This document shows positions 8,561 through 16,203 of a DNA stretch of 64,000 nt, in pieces. The DNA is from Rhodocyclus tenuis (GTDB lineage Bacteria; Pseudomonadota; Gammaproteobacteria; Burkholderiales; Rhodocyclaceae), in assembly GCF_014197755.1 (NCBI RefSeq), contig NZ_JACIGE010000011.1:62001-126000 (forward strand), read 5' to 3'. The stretch's first letter is position 1, and the number at the start of each line of letters is the position of its first letter. The notes beneath the pieces are model-generated. The model was given only the letters and a program-made list of their open reading frames with translations, had not been told where the DNA came from and did not search any database. The position numbers were made by a program, and so were the translations under genes.

Positions 8561-8866
8561 TCAAGCGGCCTTCCGCAGCTTGGCCTTGGCGTTCTTCTTC
8601 AGCGTCTTGAACAGCGTCGGGTCTTCGACCTTCAGGTATTCGACGACGTCGATATCCTCACGCTTGACGCGGTTGATGTCGATCTGCTCGACATGCACCA
8701 GACGCAGCAGTTCGCGCACCGGCTTCGGCATGTTGCGGCCGCTTTCGTAGCGGGAGCCGCCACTCTGCGTGACACCGATTTTCGACCAGAACTGTTGTTG
8801 GTTGAGGCCCAGCTTGCGCCGGATCTCGCGCGGTTCAATCTTTTCTATCATCTTGACGTTGCTCAT
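8561..8866 (-). CDS. Small XRE-family DNA-binding regulator
   Basis: A 101-residue protein with a helix-turn-helix in its first half (REIRRKLGLNQQQFWSKIGV, then the recognition segment SGGSRYESGRNMPKPV). This is the layout of XRE/Cro-like regulators. The C-terminal half is charged and ends in a Lys-rich tail. The start at 8866 has AGGAAAA 3 nt upstream. The upstream region holds a promoter with two TGACC/GGTCA palindromes downstream of its -10, so it probably regulates itself. Its other targets are unknown. Confidence 0.8.
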   Translation of the reverse strand: MSNVKMIEKIEPREIRRKLGLNQQQFWSKIGVTQSGGSRYESGRNMPKPVRELLRLVHVEQIDINRVKREDIDVVEYLKVEDPTLFKTLKKNAKAKLRKAA

Positions 8867-8919
8867 GATTTTCCTTTCTGGCTGATGAATCCCCGGCGTT
8901 TGGGCGGGGCTGTTCCCTT

Positions 8920-8994
8920 TGACCGGTCACTGACTTATGGACTATGACCTTGGTCATAGGTGCGGCAGTATAATCCAAACTCATATTATTGCAA
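8920..8994 (-). promoter_or_regulatory. Promoter and paired palindromic operators of the XRE gene
   Basis: On the minus strand a -35 TTGCAA (8989-8994), a 16-bp spacer and a -10 TATACT (8967-8972) point towards the XRE gene. Just downstream lie two palindromes: an 8-bp inverted repeat CTATGACC-TT-GGTCATAG at 8942-8959 and a perfect TGACCGGTCA at 8920-8929. They share the half-site TGACC, and their centres are 26 bp apart. Binding there would block transcription start or early elongation. Confidence 0.6.
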
Positions 8995-9161
8995 GTGGCA
9001 TTGTTCGCACTTTTTGCAACGAAGTTTTGCGCGTTTCGTCATGATGCCCGGCGGGTTTTCGGCTGTGTTGGCGTTGACCCTGCCCGCCTGTCTTTTGTGC
9101 CCCTGTTGCGATAAAATTCTCGCCCTTCGCAGCTTGCGTGCGTGACTGGAGTGGAGCGGGA

Positions 9162-10388
9162 ATGGCACTGATCGTGCAGAAATTCGGCGGTACGTCGGTG
9201 GCGACGACGGAGCGCATAAAGAATGTCGCCAGGCGCGTCGCGCGCTGGAAGGCACAGGGGCACGACATCATCGTCGTGCCGTCAGCCATGTCGGGCGAGA
9301 CCAACCGGCTGATCGGACTGGCGCGGGAGATATCTGCCGAGCCCGATCCGCGCGAGCTCGACGTCATCGCTTCGACCGGCGAGCAGGTCACCATCGGCCT
9401 CCTGGCGATGGCAATGCAGGAACAGGGGCTGCCGGCAAAGAGCTACACCGGTGCGCAGGTGCGGGTGAATACCGACAGCACCTTTACCAAGGCGCGCATC
9501 CTCTCGATCGACGATGAACGCATCCGCGCCGATCTGGCTGCCGGCTTCGTCGTTGTTGTTGCCGGCTTTCAGGGTGCCGACGCCGACGGCAACATCACCA
9601 CGCTCGGTCGTGGCGGTTCCGATACCTCGGCAGTGGCACTGGCAGCGGCGCTCAATGCCGACGAATGCCAGATCTACACTGACGTCGACGGCGTTTACAC
9701 CACCGACCCGCGCGTCGTTCCCGAAGCGCGCAAGCTCGACACCATCACCTTCGAAGAGATGCTGGAAATGGCCAGCCTCGGTTCGAAGGTGCTGCAGATC
9801 CGCTCGGTCGAGTTCGCCGGCAAATACAAGGTCAAACTGCGGGTGCTCTCCAGCTTCGAGGACGAAGGCGAGGGCACGCTGATTACTGTTGAGGAAGAAA
9901 AGCCCATGGAACAACCGATCATCTCCGGAATCGCCTTCAGCCGCGACGAGGCCAAGCTGACCGTGCTCGGCGTTCCCGACCGGCCGGGCATTGCCTATCA
10001 GATCCTCGGTCCGGTGGCCGATGCCAACATCGACATCGACATGATCATCCAGAACGTCGGTCATGACGGCACCACCGATTTCTCCTTCACCGTCAATCGC
10101 GCCGATTACAACAAGACGCTCGGCGTGCTGGAAACGGTCAAGGGCCACATCGGTGCGCGCGAGATCGTTGGCGACAAGCACATCTGCAAGGTTTCCGCCG
10201 TTGGCGTCGGCATGCGTTCGCATCCGGGCGTCGCCAGCAGCATGTTCCGCGCGCTGGCCGAAGAAGGCATCAATCTGAAGATGATTTCGACCTCAGAGAT
10301 CAAGATCTCGGTGATCATCGACGAGAAGTATCTTGAACTGGCAGTACGTACGCTGCACAAGACTTTCGGTCTTGATCAGGCCGACTGA
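9162..10388 (+). CDS. lysC: Aspartate kinase
   Basis: A 408-residue aspartokinase that phosphorylates aspartate, the first step towards lysine, threonine, methionine and diaminopimelate. The amino acid kinase domain begins with KFGGTS (residues 7-12) and contains GRGGSDTSAVALA and YTDVDGVYTTDPR. Two ACT domains follow from about residue 265 and bind lysine and/or threonine for feedback control. The ATG at 9162 has GGAG 6 nt upstream. A second Shine-Dalgarno and ATG inside the gene (9891-9908) could start a separate regulatory beta subunit. Confidence 0.95.
   Translation: MALIVQKFGGTSVATTERIKNVARRVARWKAQGHDIIVVPSAMSGETNRLIGLAREISAEPDPRELDVIASTGEQVTIGLLAMAMQEQGLPAKSYTGAQVRVNTDSTFTKARILSIDDERIRADLAAGFVVVVAGFQGADADGNITTLGRGGSDTSAVALAAALNADECQIYTDVDGVYTTDPRVVPEARKLDTITFEEMLEMASLGSKVLQIRSVEFAGKYKVKLRVLSSFEDEGEGTLITVEEEKPMEQPIISGIAFSRDEAKLTVLGVPDRPGIAYQILGPVADANIDIDMIIQNVGHDGTTDFSFTVNRADYNKTLGVLETVKGHIGAREIVGDKHICKVSAVGVGMRSHPGVASSMFRALAEEGINLKMISTSEIKISVIIDEKYLELAVRTLHKTFGLDQAD
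9891..9908 (+). promoter_or_regulatory. Possible internal ribosome binding site and start for an aspartokinase beta subunit
   Basis: GAGGAAG (9891-9897) sits 8 nt before the in-frame ATG at 9906 (residue 249). The resulting protein would begin MEQPIISG and consist of the ACT regulatory domains alone (about 160 residues). Several aspartokinases are known to be made as alpha2beta2 from such nested genes. The signal is seen in the sequence; its use is inferred. Confidence 0.45.
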
Positions 10389-10395
10389 GCTCAGT

Positions 10396-10424
10396 TTGAC
10401 CCGGGGCGGCTAACCCGCTATTAT
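10396..10424 (+). promoter_or_regulatory. Promoter of tRNA-Ser(GCU)
   Basis: TTGACC (10396-10401), a 17-bp spacer and TATTAT (10419-10424) lie directly upstream of the tRNA, whose first base is 12 nt after the -10. Confidence 0.75.
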
Positions 10425-10435
10425 CCGCCCGCTTC

Positions 10436-10529
10436 GGAGACGTGGCCGAGAGGTCGAAGGCACTCCCCTGCTAAGGGAGCATACGGGCCAAAACTCGTAT
10501 CGAGGGTTCGAATCCCTCCGTCTCCGCCA
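10436..10529 (+). tRNA. tRNA-Ser(GCU)
   Basis: A 94-nt serine tRNA with acceptor stem GGAGACG/CGTCTCC, encoded CCA, a long variable arm and anticodon GCT at 10470-10472 in the loop CTGCTAA. Confidence 0.97.
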
Positions 10530-10568
10530 GTAACATGGATGGCATAACGGCGTCGCGCCGTTGCGAAT

Positions 10569-10602
10569 ACCCCGCCGAGCTTTGAGCCCAGCGGGGTTTT
10601 TC
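10569..10602 (+). terminator. Terminator after tRNA-Ser(GCU)
   Basis: A 7-bp stem ACCCCGC/GCGGGGT with an inner GCT/AGC pairing, followed by a T-rich stretch. It argues that the following DUF2914 gene is not read from the tRNA promoter and does not start before this hairpin. Confidence 0.8.
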
Positions 10603-10641
10603 GTTTATGGTCTTTTGAACGCTGCTTGCGAGACCGATACC

Positions 10642-11709
10642 TTGATTCCCCTGCGGCGCTTTTATCCGCTGGCTGCCTTTCTCGGCGGATTTCTCTGGGA
10701 TGCGCTCACGCTTGGTCAGCGCGTCAAAACGATGGACTTCTGGCGCCTCGGCGCCTTCCTGCTCGGCGCCGCCTTGCTCGCACTCTGGCTGGCCCGGCGC
10801 GATGCGCTGAAGCTGCAGGCGCCAGCGCCGGCTGCGCCGGGTTCGCGGCTGCGCGCTCACCTGCCGGGAGTCGTCTGGCAAGCGCCTTACCTGCTGCTGC
10901 AGTTCTTTTACGGCGGCATCTTCTCGGCGCTGTTCATCCTCTACTTCAAAAGCTCGGGCCACCTCGGTACCTGGCTGATGACGCTCTTCCTCGGCGCGCT
11001 GCTGGTCGGCAACGAATTCGTCGGCAAGCGTTACGGCGAGCGCTTCACGCTCACCTGGGCGCTGTTTGCGCTCAACGCCATCCTGCTCTGCAACTTCGCG
11101 CTGCCGTACATCGTCGGCAGTCTCAATCCGGCGTGGTTCTATATTTCCACCGGCGCCGGCGTGCTGCTGGCGCACGGCCTGCAGCGGCTGGCGCCCGGCC
11201 GCCCCGGCCGCATCCTGCCGGCCTGGGTGATCGCAAGCGTGCTGCTGCTCGCCTGGAACTTCGGCATGATCGCGCCGGTGCCGCTGGTCAAGCGCGACCT
11301 CGCCGTCGGCCATGCTTTCGTGCAGGAGGCCGACCGTTATGCCTTGTCGCTGGAGAAGGCTCCGGCCTGGCAGTTCTGGCGCGACCAGTCGGCGACGGTG
11401 CATCTGGCCGAAGGTGAGCGCCTGTACGGCGTTTCGGCCGTTTCGGCGCCGCTCGGGGTCGTCGCCACGCTCGAACATCGCTGGGAAGTGCATGAGCCAG
11501 CAGGCTGGCGCCTCGTCTCGCGCTCGCAGTTCCAGAGCGCCGGCGGCCGCGAGCGTGGCTTCCGCGGCTATTCGTGGCTGTCGAACCCGCAGGCCGGCGA
11601 CTGGCGCTTTACCGTAGGCACCGAAGATGGCCGCACCATCGGCACTTTTTCATTCACCGTCGAGCGTGTTGCGCCGGTGGCAGAGGATCTGCTCGTCCGC
11701 GAGTTCTAG
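10642..11709 (+). CDS. DUF2914-containing membrane protein
   Basis: About 355 residues: an N-terminal block of roughly six to eight membrane helices, then from about residue 255 a soluble domain with the DUF2914 pattern (EHRWEVHEPAGWR, RSQFQ, GWRF-type end strands). DUF2914 is a small beta-rich extracytoplasmic domain of unknown function. The start is uncertain: no ATG is available, and TTG at 10642 gives MIPLRRFYPLAAFLGG, the usual family opening. Upstream TTG codons at 10615 or before would lie in or next to the terminator. No operon partner is seen. Confidence 0.8.
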   Translation: MIPLRRFYPLAAFLGGFLWDALTLGQRVKTMDFWRLGAFLLGAALLALWLARRDALKLQAPAPAAPGSRLRAHLPGVVWQAPYLLLQFFYGGIFSALFILYFKSSGHLGTWLMTLFLGALLVGNEFVGKRYGERFTLTWALFALNAILLCNFALPYIVGSLNPAWFYISTGAGVLLAHGLQRLAPGRPGRILPAWVIASVLLLAWNFGMIAPVPLVKRDLAVGHAFVQEADRYALSLEKAPAWQFWRDQSATVHLAEGERLYGVSAVSAPLGVVATLEHRWEVHEPAGWRLVSRSQFQSAGGRERGFRGYSWLSNPQAGDWRFTVGTEDGRTIGTFSFTVERVAPVAEDLLVREF

Positions 11710-11722
11710 GCGCCTGCCGCTG

Positions 11723-11751
11723 TTGAACTGGGCTTTCTTTAAGGTGACAAT
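11723..11751 (+). promoter_or_regulatory. Candidate promoter of the amino-acid ABC operon
   Basis: TTGAAC (11723-11728) and GACAAT (11746-11751) are separated by 17 bp, about 80 nt before the binding-protein gene. The -10 matches the consensus at four of six positions. Confidence 0.45.
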
Positions 11752-11838
11752 TCGGCCCTTCGCTGGCAGGCATTTGCAGCAGTCGCGAGCGGGCGCCGAA
11801 GGCGTTCACATCGTTCAACTTTCTGGGGTTTCTGAATC

Positions 11839-12642
11839 ATGAAAAAGCAGGTTTCGGTATTGCTGATGGCACTCGCCGCGAGCGTTGCCTTGCTCGGCTG
11901 TGACAAGAAGGAAGAAGCAACGCCGGCGGCAGCGGCGCCGGCACCTGTCGCGCTGAGCAAGATCGTCGTCGGCCTCGACGACAACTTCCCGCCGATGGGC
12001 TTCCGCGACGAAAAGAACGAGCTTGTCGGCTTCGACATCGACCTTGCGCGTGAAGCCGCCAAGCGTCTCGGCGCCGAAGTCGAATTCAAGCCGATCGACT
12101 GGAACGCCAAGGAAGCCGAACTCAACGGCAAGCGTGTCGACGTGCTGTGGAACGGGCTGACCATCACCGAAGAGCGCAAGGCCAACATCGCCTTCACCGC
12201 GCCCTACCTCGAAAACCGCCAGATCATCATCGTCACCGCCGATTCCAAGATCAAGGACAAGGCTGGCCTCGCACACAAGGTCATCGGCGTGCAGGAAGGT
12301 AGCAGCGCCGTCGAAGCGATCGAGAAGGACGCGGCGACCGCCAAGTCGTTCAAGCAGCTGAAGAAGTTCGGCGACAACGTCACCGCGCTGATGGATCTGT
12401 CTGCCGGCCGTCTCGACGCGCTGGTCGTCGATGAAGTCGTTGGCCGTTACTACACCGCCAAGAAGCCGGGCGAGTACGTCGTTCTCGAAGAAAACTTCGG
12501 TACCGAAGAGTACGGCGTCGGCGTGCGCAAGGACGACAACGAACTGCTGGCCAAGCTGCAGAAGGCCATCGACGAAATGAAGCAGGACGGTTCCGCCGCG
12601 CGCATCTCGACGCAGTGGTTCGGCAAGGACATCGTCAAGTAA
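11839..12642 (+). CDS. Polar amino acid ABC transporter, lipoprotein substrate-binding subunit
   Basis: A 267-residue family 3 solute-binding protein. The lipobox LLGC puts the lipidated cysteine at residue 21; it is followed by Asp, which in E. coli keeps lipoproteins in the inner membrane. A short Ala/Pro linker leads to the binding domain, with VGLDDNFPPMGF and ELVGFDIDLAREAA typical of amino-acid binding proteins. It delivers its ligand to the permease encoded next. Ligand specificity cannot be read with confidence. A stem-loop between this gene and the permease may lower downstream expression. Confidence 0.9.
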   Translation: MKKQVSVLLMALAASVALLGCDKKEEATPAAAAPAPVALSKIVVGLDDNFPPMGFRDEKNELVGFDIDLAREAAKRLGAEVEFKPIDWNAKEAELNGKRVDVLWNGLTITEERKANIAFTAPYLENRQIIIVTADSKIKDKAGLAHKVIGVQEGSSAVEAIEKDAATAKSFKQLKKFGDNVTALMDLSAGRLDALVVDEVVGRYYTAKKPGEYVVLEENFGTEEYGVGVRKDDNELLAKLQKAIDEMKQDGSAARISTQWFGKDIVK

Positions 12643-12674
12643 GGCTTCACCACCACCGGAAACACGGTTGTTGC

Positions 12675-12700
12675 GGGCCGGACCCTGCGTCCGGCCCTTT
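12675..12700 (+). terminator. Intercistronic stem-loop between binding protein and permease
   Basis: A perfect 8-bp stem GGGCCGGA/TCCGGCCC with a 7-nt loop and only three T after it. It looks like a leaky terminator or mRNA-stabilising hairpin, which often keeps binding-protein levels above those of the membrane parts. Confidence 0.55.
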
Positions 12701-12714
12701 GTCTGGGCAGGCCC

Positions 12715-13368
12715 ATGGACTACTTTCTCCAAATACTCGGGCCTCTGTTGCAGGGAACGGCAGTCACCCTGCAGGTTTTCCTGATCACGCTGGCGCTCGC
12801 CGTTCCGCTCGGACTGGCGCTGGCGCTGATCCGCATCTCGCGCTTTCGCACCGCGAGCACAGCGGTCAGCGGCTACATCTGGCTGATGCGCGGCACGCCG
12901 CTGATGCTGCAGATGCTGTTCATCTACTTCGCGCTGCCCTTCGTGCCGGTGATCGGCGTGCGCCTGCCGGACTTCCCGGCGGCCATCGTCGCCTTCACGC
13001 TCAACTACGCCGCCTACTTTGCCGAGATATTCCGCGCCGGCATCCAGTCGGTCGGCCGCGGCCAGCACGAGGCGGCGCAGGTGCTCGGCCTCAACTACGC
13101 GCAGACCATGCGCCGCATCGTCCTGCCGCAGATGATCAAGCGCATCCTGCCGCCGATGAGCAACGAGACGATCACGCTGGTCAAGGACACTTCGCTGATC
13201 TACGTGCTGGCCATGAACGATCTGCTGCGCGCGGCGCGCGGACTGGTGCAGCGCGACTTCACCACCATGCCCTTCGTCGTTGCCGCCGCCTTCTATCTGC
13301 TGATGACGCTGGTGCTCACCTGGGGCTTCATGCGTCTGGAAAAGAAATATGCCGTCTACGACGACTGA
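12715..13368 (+). CDS. Polar amino acid ABC transporter permease
   Basis: A 217-residue inner-membrane permease of the HisM/GlnP family with five predicted helices. The EAA loop that contacts the ATPase is visible as GQHEAAQVLGLNYAQTMRRIVLPQ. Only one permease gene is present, so it likely works as a homodimer with the ATPase encoded next. The ATG at 12715 starts directly before the first helix. Confidence 0.92.
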   Translation: MDYFLQILGPLLQGTAVTLQVFLITLALAVPLGLALALIRISRFRTASTAVSGYIWLMRGTPLMLQMLFIYFALPFVPVIGVRLPDFPAAIVAFTLNYAAYFAEIFRAGIQSVGRGQHEAAQVLGLNYAQTMRRIVLPQMIKRILPPMSNETITLVKDTSLIYVLAMNDLLRAARGLVQRDFTTMPFVVAAAFYLLMTLVLTWGFMRLEKKYAVYDD

Positions 13369-13372
13369 GCCA

Positions 13373-14125
13373 ATGATTTCGGCCAACGACATCCACAAGC
13401 GCTTCGGCAGCACCGAAGTGTTGCGCGGCGTGTCGCTGCACATCGACAAGGGCGACGTCGTCGCCGTCATCGGCCCTTCCGGTTCCGGCAAGAGCACCTT
13501 CCTGCGCTGCCTCAACCGTCTGGAAAGCATCGACCGCGGCCGCATCGACATCGAGGGCGAAACGCTGGTCGACACCGACGCCGCCGGCGCCTGTCGCTAC
13601 GCTGCCGACGCCGACTCGCGCCGCATCTGCCGCAAGATGGGCATGGTCTTCCAGCAGTTCAACCTCTTCCCGCATCTCACCGTGCTGCAGAACGTCATCG
13701 AGGCGCCGGTGACGGTGAAGGGGCTGACGCGCGAAGCGGCCATCCCGGCAGCCGAGGAACTGCTGCGCAAGGTAGGCCTCGCGCACAAGCGCGACGCTTA
13801 TCCCTCGCACCTCTCCGGCGGCCAGAAGCAGCGTGTCGCCATCGCCCGCGCGCTGGCCATGGAGCCGGACATCATGCTCTTCGACGAGCCGACTTCGGCG
13901 CTCGACCCCGAGCTCACCGGCGAAGTGTTGCGCACCATCCGCCAGCTGGCCGAAGAGCACATGACGATGATCGTCGTCACGCACGAGATGGCTTTTGCGC
14001 GCGACGTGTCGACGCGAGTCATCTTCATGGACGGCGGCGAAATCATCGAAGAGCGTCCCGCCGCCGAAATGTTCGCCAGCCCGGCGCACCCGCGCACGCG
14101 CGCTTTTCTCAACCATCTGGCCTGA
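13373..14125 (+). CDS. Polar amino acid ABC transporter ATP-binding protein
   Basis: A 250-residue ATPase of the GlnQ/HisP type. It has Walker A GPSGSGKST, signature LSGGQKQRVAIARAL, Walker B IMLFDEPTSALD and the H-loop histidine in VVTHEMAFARD. The ATG at 13373 lies 4 nt after the permease stop and gives MISANDIHKRFG, the usual start; an in-frame ATG at 13349 inside the permease end is less likely. A short insertion at about residues 65-85 (DTDAAGACRYAADADS) is longer than in GlnQ. Confidence 0.93.
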   Translation: MISANDIHKRFGSTEVLRGVSLHIDKGDVVAVIGPSGSGKSTFLRCLNRLESIDRGRIDIEGETLVDTDAAGACRYAADADSRRICRKMGMVFQQFNLFPHLTVLQNVIEAPVTVKGLTREAAIPAAEELLRKVGLAHKRDAYPSHLSGGQKQRVAIARALAMEPDIMLFDEPTSALDPELTGEVLRTIRQLAEEHMTMIVVTHEMAFARDVSTRVIFMDGGEIIEERPAAEMFASPAHPRTRAFLNHLA

Positions 14126-14172
14126 GCGCCAGACGCGATCCGCTTTTTCTCTGGAAAAATCGCGCCGGGGGC

Positions 14173-14201
14173 TTGAGCAAGGCAACTTCACTCGCTATAA
14201 T
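14173..14201 (+). promoter_or_regulatory. Promoter of tRNA-Arg(ACG)
   Basis: TTGAGC (14173-14178), 17-bp spacer and a perfect TATAAT (14196-14201), 53 nt before the tRNA. Confidence 0.75.
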
Positions 14202-14254
14202 GCGCAGCTTCTTGCAGCGGCGAACGCGAAAGCTTCTCTGCCAAAGAAAACAGC

Positions 14255-14331
14255 GCGCCCGTAGCTCAGTTGGATAGAGTACTTGGCTACGAACCAAGGG
14301 GTCGGGCGTTCGAATCGCTCCGGGCGCGCCA
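14255..14331 (+). tRNA. tRNA-Arg(ACG)
   Basis: A 77-nt cloverleaf with acceptor stem GCGCCCG/CGGGCGC, encoded CCA and anticodon ACG at 14289-14291. The first anticodon base is the adenosine normally deaminated to inosine. Confidence 0.97.
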
Positions 14332-14341
14332 ATGAACAAGT

Positions 14342-14374
14342 AAAAGGCTGATTTCTAACGAAATCAGCCTTTTT
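14342..14374 (+). terminator. Terminator after tRNA-Arg
   Basis: A 14-bp stem AAAAGGCTGATTTC/GAAATCAGCCTTTT around a TAAC loop, ending in a T run, 11 nt after the tRNA. Confidence 0.9.
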
Positions 14375-14701
14375 GCTTTGCGCGAACGGCTGGAATTGCT
14401 ACACGTCAGTGCTACACGTGAAGGGCGTTCCGCTTGCCTGTATGGGCCAACTCAGCTGGCCGATCTTGCAGTCCGATCCCTTGCGATAAAGGGGGCAGAC
14501 ATGACCCATCGATTCCGCGGAGTGCAGATCGTTGGCTTCGCGCGGCAAATGGGAGTGCCAGCCGACTGCCTCTGACGCATCAAGTCGTGTTCGCATCGCG
14601 GACGCCAGACGTCGCGAAGCATTCGACTCCGAGGATGCCCCGGCTCAAGAACTGCCGGGGCTGTCCGATAGAATGCATACAAACTTCAAGAGCGCTTGGT
14701 C
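14375..14701. other. Intergenic stretch without a supported gene
   Basis: About 330 nt between the tRNA-Arg terminator and the FlxA-like gene. The motif GCTACACGT occurs twice close together (14397 and 14411 area). No open frame here has convincing coding character, and no copy of the tRNA 3' end that would mark an integration site is seen. Confidence 0.5.
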
Positions 14702-15085
14702 ATGTCAGGAACCATTTCTTTCGATTTGAGTGCGGTCACCTCATCCGCTTCCGCATCCCAGAGCGGATCGTCAAGCCAGTCGCGCATCGCCGCATTGAGA
14801 AAACAGCTCACCTCGCTGATGAAGGAGCTCGCTTCGGTTTCCAGAGACGAGAGCCTGGACGCAAAGCAGAAAGAGCAAAAAGCTCAATTGATTCAAGTAC
14901 AAATACAGCTGGTTCAGGCCCAGATCGCGCAGCTTGAGGCGGAAGAAGCAAAGAAGGCCGAAGCCGCGGCAGCCAAGGTCGCGCCGACGCAGATCACCGA
15001 TCGCGCGAATGCGACGAACGCAACCGACAGCGATTCCTCCGCGCGCAAGGGAGGCGTGAGAGGGCTTGTCGATACTTACGCGTAG
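14702..15085 (+). CDS. FlxA-like coiled-coil protein
   Basis: A 127-residue soluble protein. A Ser-rich N-terminus (about residues 1-30) precedes a long amphipathic helix (about 30-95) rich in Lys, Glu, Gln and Ala (LMKELASVSRDESLDAKQKE, then VQIQLVQAQIAQLEAEEAKK), followed by an Ala/Thr-rich tail. This is the pattern of the FlxA-like family, whose E. coli member is controlled by the flagellar regulon but has no known function. The ATG at 14702 is preferred over a TTG 6 nt upstream. No neighbour clarifies its role. Confidence 0.65.
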   Translation: MSGTISFDLSAVTSSASASQSGSSSQSRIAALRKQLTSLMKELASVSRDESLDAKQKEQKAQLIQVQIQLVQAQIAQLEAEEAKKAEAAAAKVAPTQITDRANATNATDSDSSARKGGVRGLVDTYA

Positions 15086-15412
15086 GCGACCGCGGGGCGT
15101 ATAGGGCGGAGAACGCTGATACGCCTGTGCCACGCGCAGGCCATTCCAGCCGCTGTTGCTGTGCGGCGAGCATGCCCGCCACTTGGCTTGGTCCGAAATT
15201 GCTGCCGCTTCCCTCTCCACCGACAGCTTGCGCGCCCGCGCGAAGTTACAGTCGTGGTAACGCGAGGCATGGTTCTTCGCTAGTCTTTTCAGACCAGATT
15301 ATTCATCCGCATCAAGGCAATGGCTGTCATGCCGCGCCGGTAAGTTGTCGCCCATCCGATCGGGTCTCTCGTTTCGGAATCGTGCTCAACCTATCCCGTC
15401 CGGGGTTACGCC
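15086..15412. other. Intergenic region before the PEP-CTERM/nuclease cluster
   Basis: About 330 nt that should hold the promoter of the secreted-protein genes. No strong sigma70 pair was found. A partial match to a Pho box was noted and not accepted. Confidence 0.4.
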
Positions 15413-16174
15413 ATGCTCAGAAAGTCCGTTTTCGCGCTGTTGCTCGCCGCTTCCAGCGTCGGTGCCCACGCCACCCTCAACACCGGTGACATTGCCTTCA
15501 CGTCATTCAACGCCGATGAAGACGGCCTGTCATTCGTTACCTTCCGCGACATCTCGGCCAACACCTCGATCTACTTCTCCGACAACGAGTGGAGCGGCAG
15601 CGCCTTCAACAGCGGTGAAAGCTACAACCTGTGGAACAGCGGCAGCAGCGCGATCGCCGCCGGCACGGTCGTCCGCCTGTCGGCCTACGACAAGACGGGC
15701 CTCAGCGCCTCGATCGGCAATCTGAGCCGCGTCAGTGTTTCCGGCAACAGCAACTGGGGAATCGCCAACTCCAACGAGGTGGTGTACGCCTACCTGGGCA
15801 GCGCGACCGCGCCGACCACCTTCCTCGCCGCCATCACCAACGGCAGCTTCAGCGCCGACGGTTCGCTCAGCGGCACCGGTCTGGTCGAAGGCAGCAGCGC
15901 CATCCGGCTGAACGCGCTGGCGACCAGCGCGACGCCGGACTACGCCGAGTACACCGGCGCGCGCGCCGGCAAGGCGAGCTTCGACGACTACCGGGCACTC
16001 GTCGGCAATGTCGCCAACTGGACGGTCGACACGAGCAATGGCAGCTACGCCAGCACCGTCCCCAACACTGCCGCCTTCAGCGTCACCGCCGTTCCCGAGC
16101 CGCAGAGCTACGCGATGCTGCTGGCTGGTCTTTGCCTGATGGGGGCGATCGCCCGTCGTCGCAAGGTCGCCTGA
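15413..16174 (+). CDS. PEP-CTERM surface protein
   Basis: A 253-residue exported protein. It has an N-terminal signal peptide (first ~21 residues, cleavage near AHA), a central Ser/Asn/Gly-rich beta-type region beginning NTGDIAFTSFNADEDG, and a C-terminal PEP-CTERM sorting signal: VPEP, a hydrophobic helix, then ARRRK. Exosortase recognises this signal and processes the protein at the inner membrane for surface delivery; no exosortase gene is in the window. The first part resembles domains placed before secreted nucleases or esterases, which fits its neighbours. Function is unknown. Confidence 0.85.
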   Translation: MLRKSVFALLLAASSVGAHATLNTGDIAFTSFNADEDGLSFVTFRDISANTSIYFSDNEWSGSAFNSGESYNLWNSGSSAIAAGTVVRLSAYDKTGLSASIGNLSRVSVSGNSNWGIANSNEVVYAYLGSATAPTTFLAAITNGSFSADGSLSGTGLVEGSSAIRLNALATSATPDYAEYTGARAGKASFDDYRALVGNVANWTVDTSNGSYASTVPNTAAFSVTAVPEPQSYAMLLAGLCLMGAIARRRKVA

Positions 16175-16203
16175 GTCTTTCACCATCCAAGGGAGCCGTT
16201 CTC

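Noticed and set aside
14255-14701. tRNA-Arg as an integration site for a mobile element
   Set aside because: No integrase gene and no second copy of the tRNA 3' end are found in the window.
15183-15203. Sigma54-like promoter (TTGG ... TTGCT)
   Set aside because: The distance between the GG and GC elements is 9 bases rather than the required 10.
15324-15351. Possible Pho box (CTGTCAT and TTGTCGC) before the PEP-CTERM/nuclease cluster
   Set aside because: The half-sites are 21 bp apart instead of 11, and the second has mismatches. Phosphate control remains plausible but is not supported by this site.
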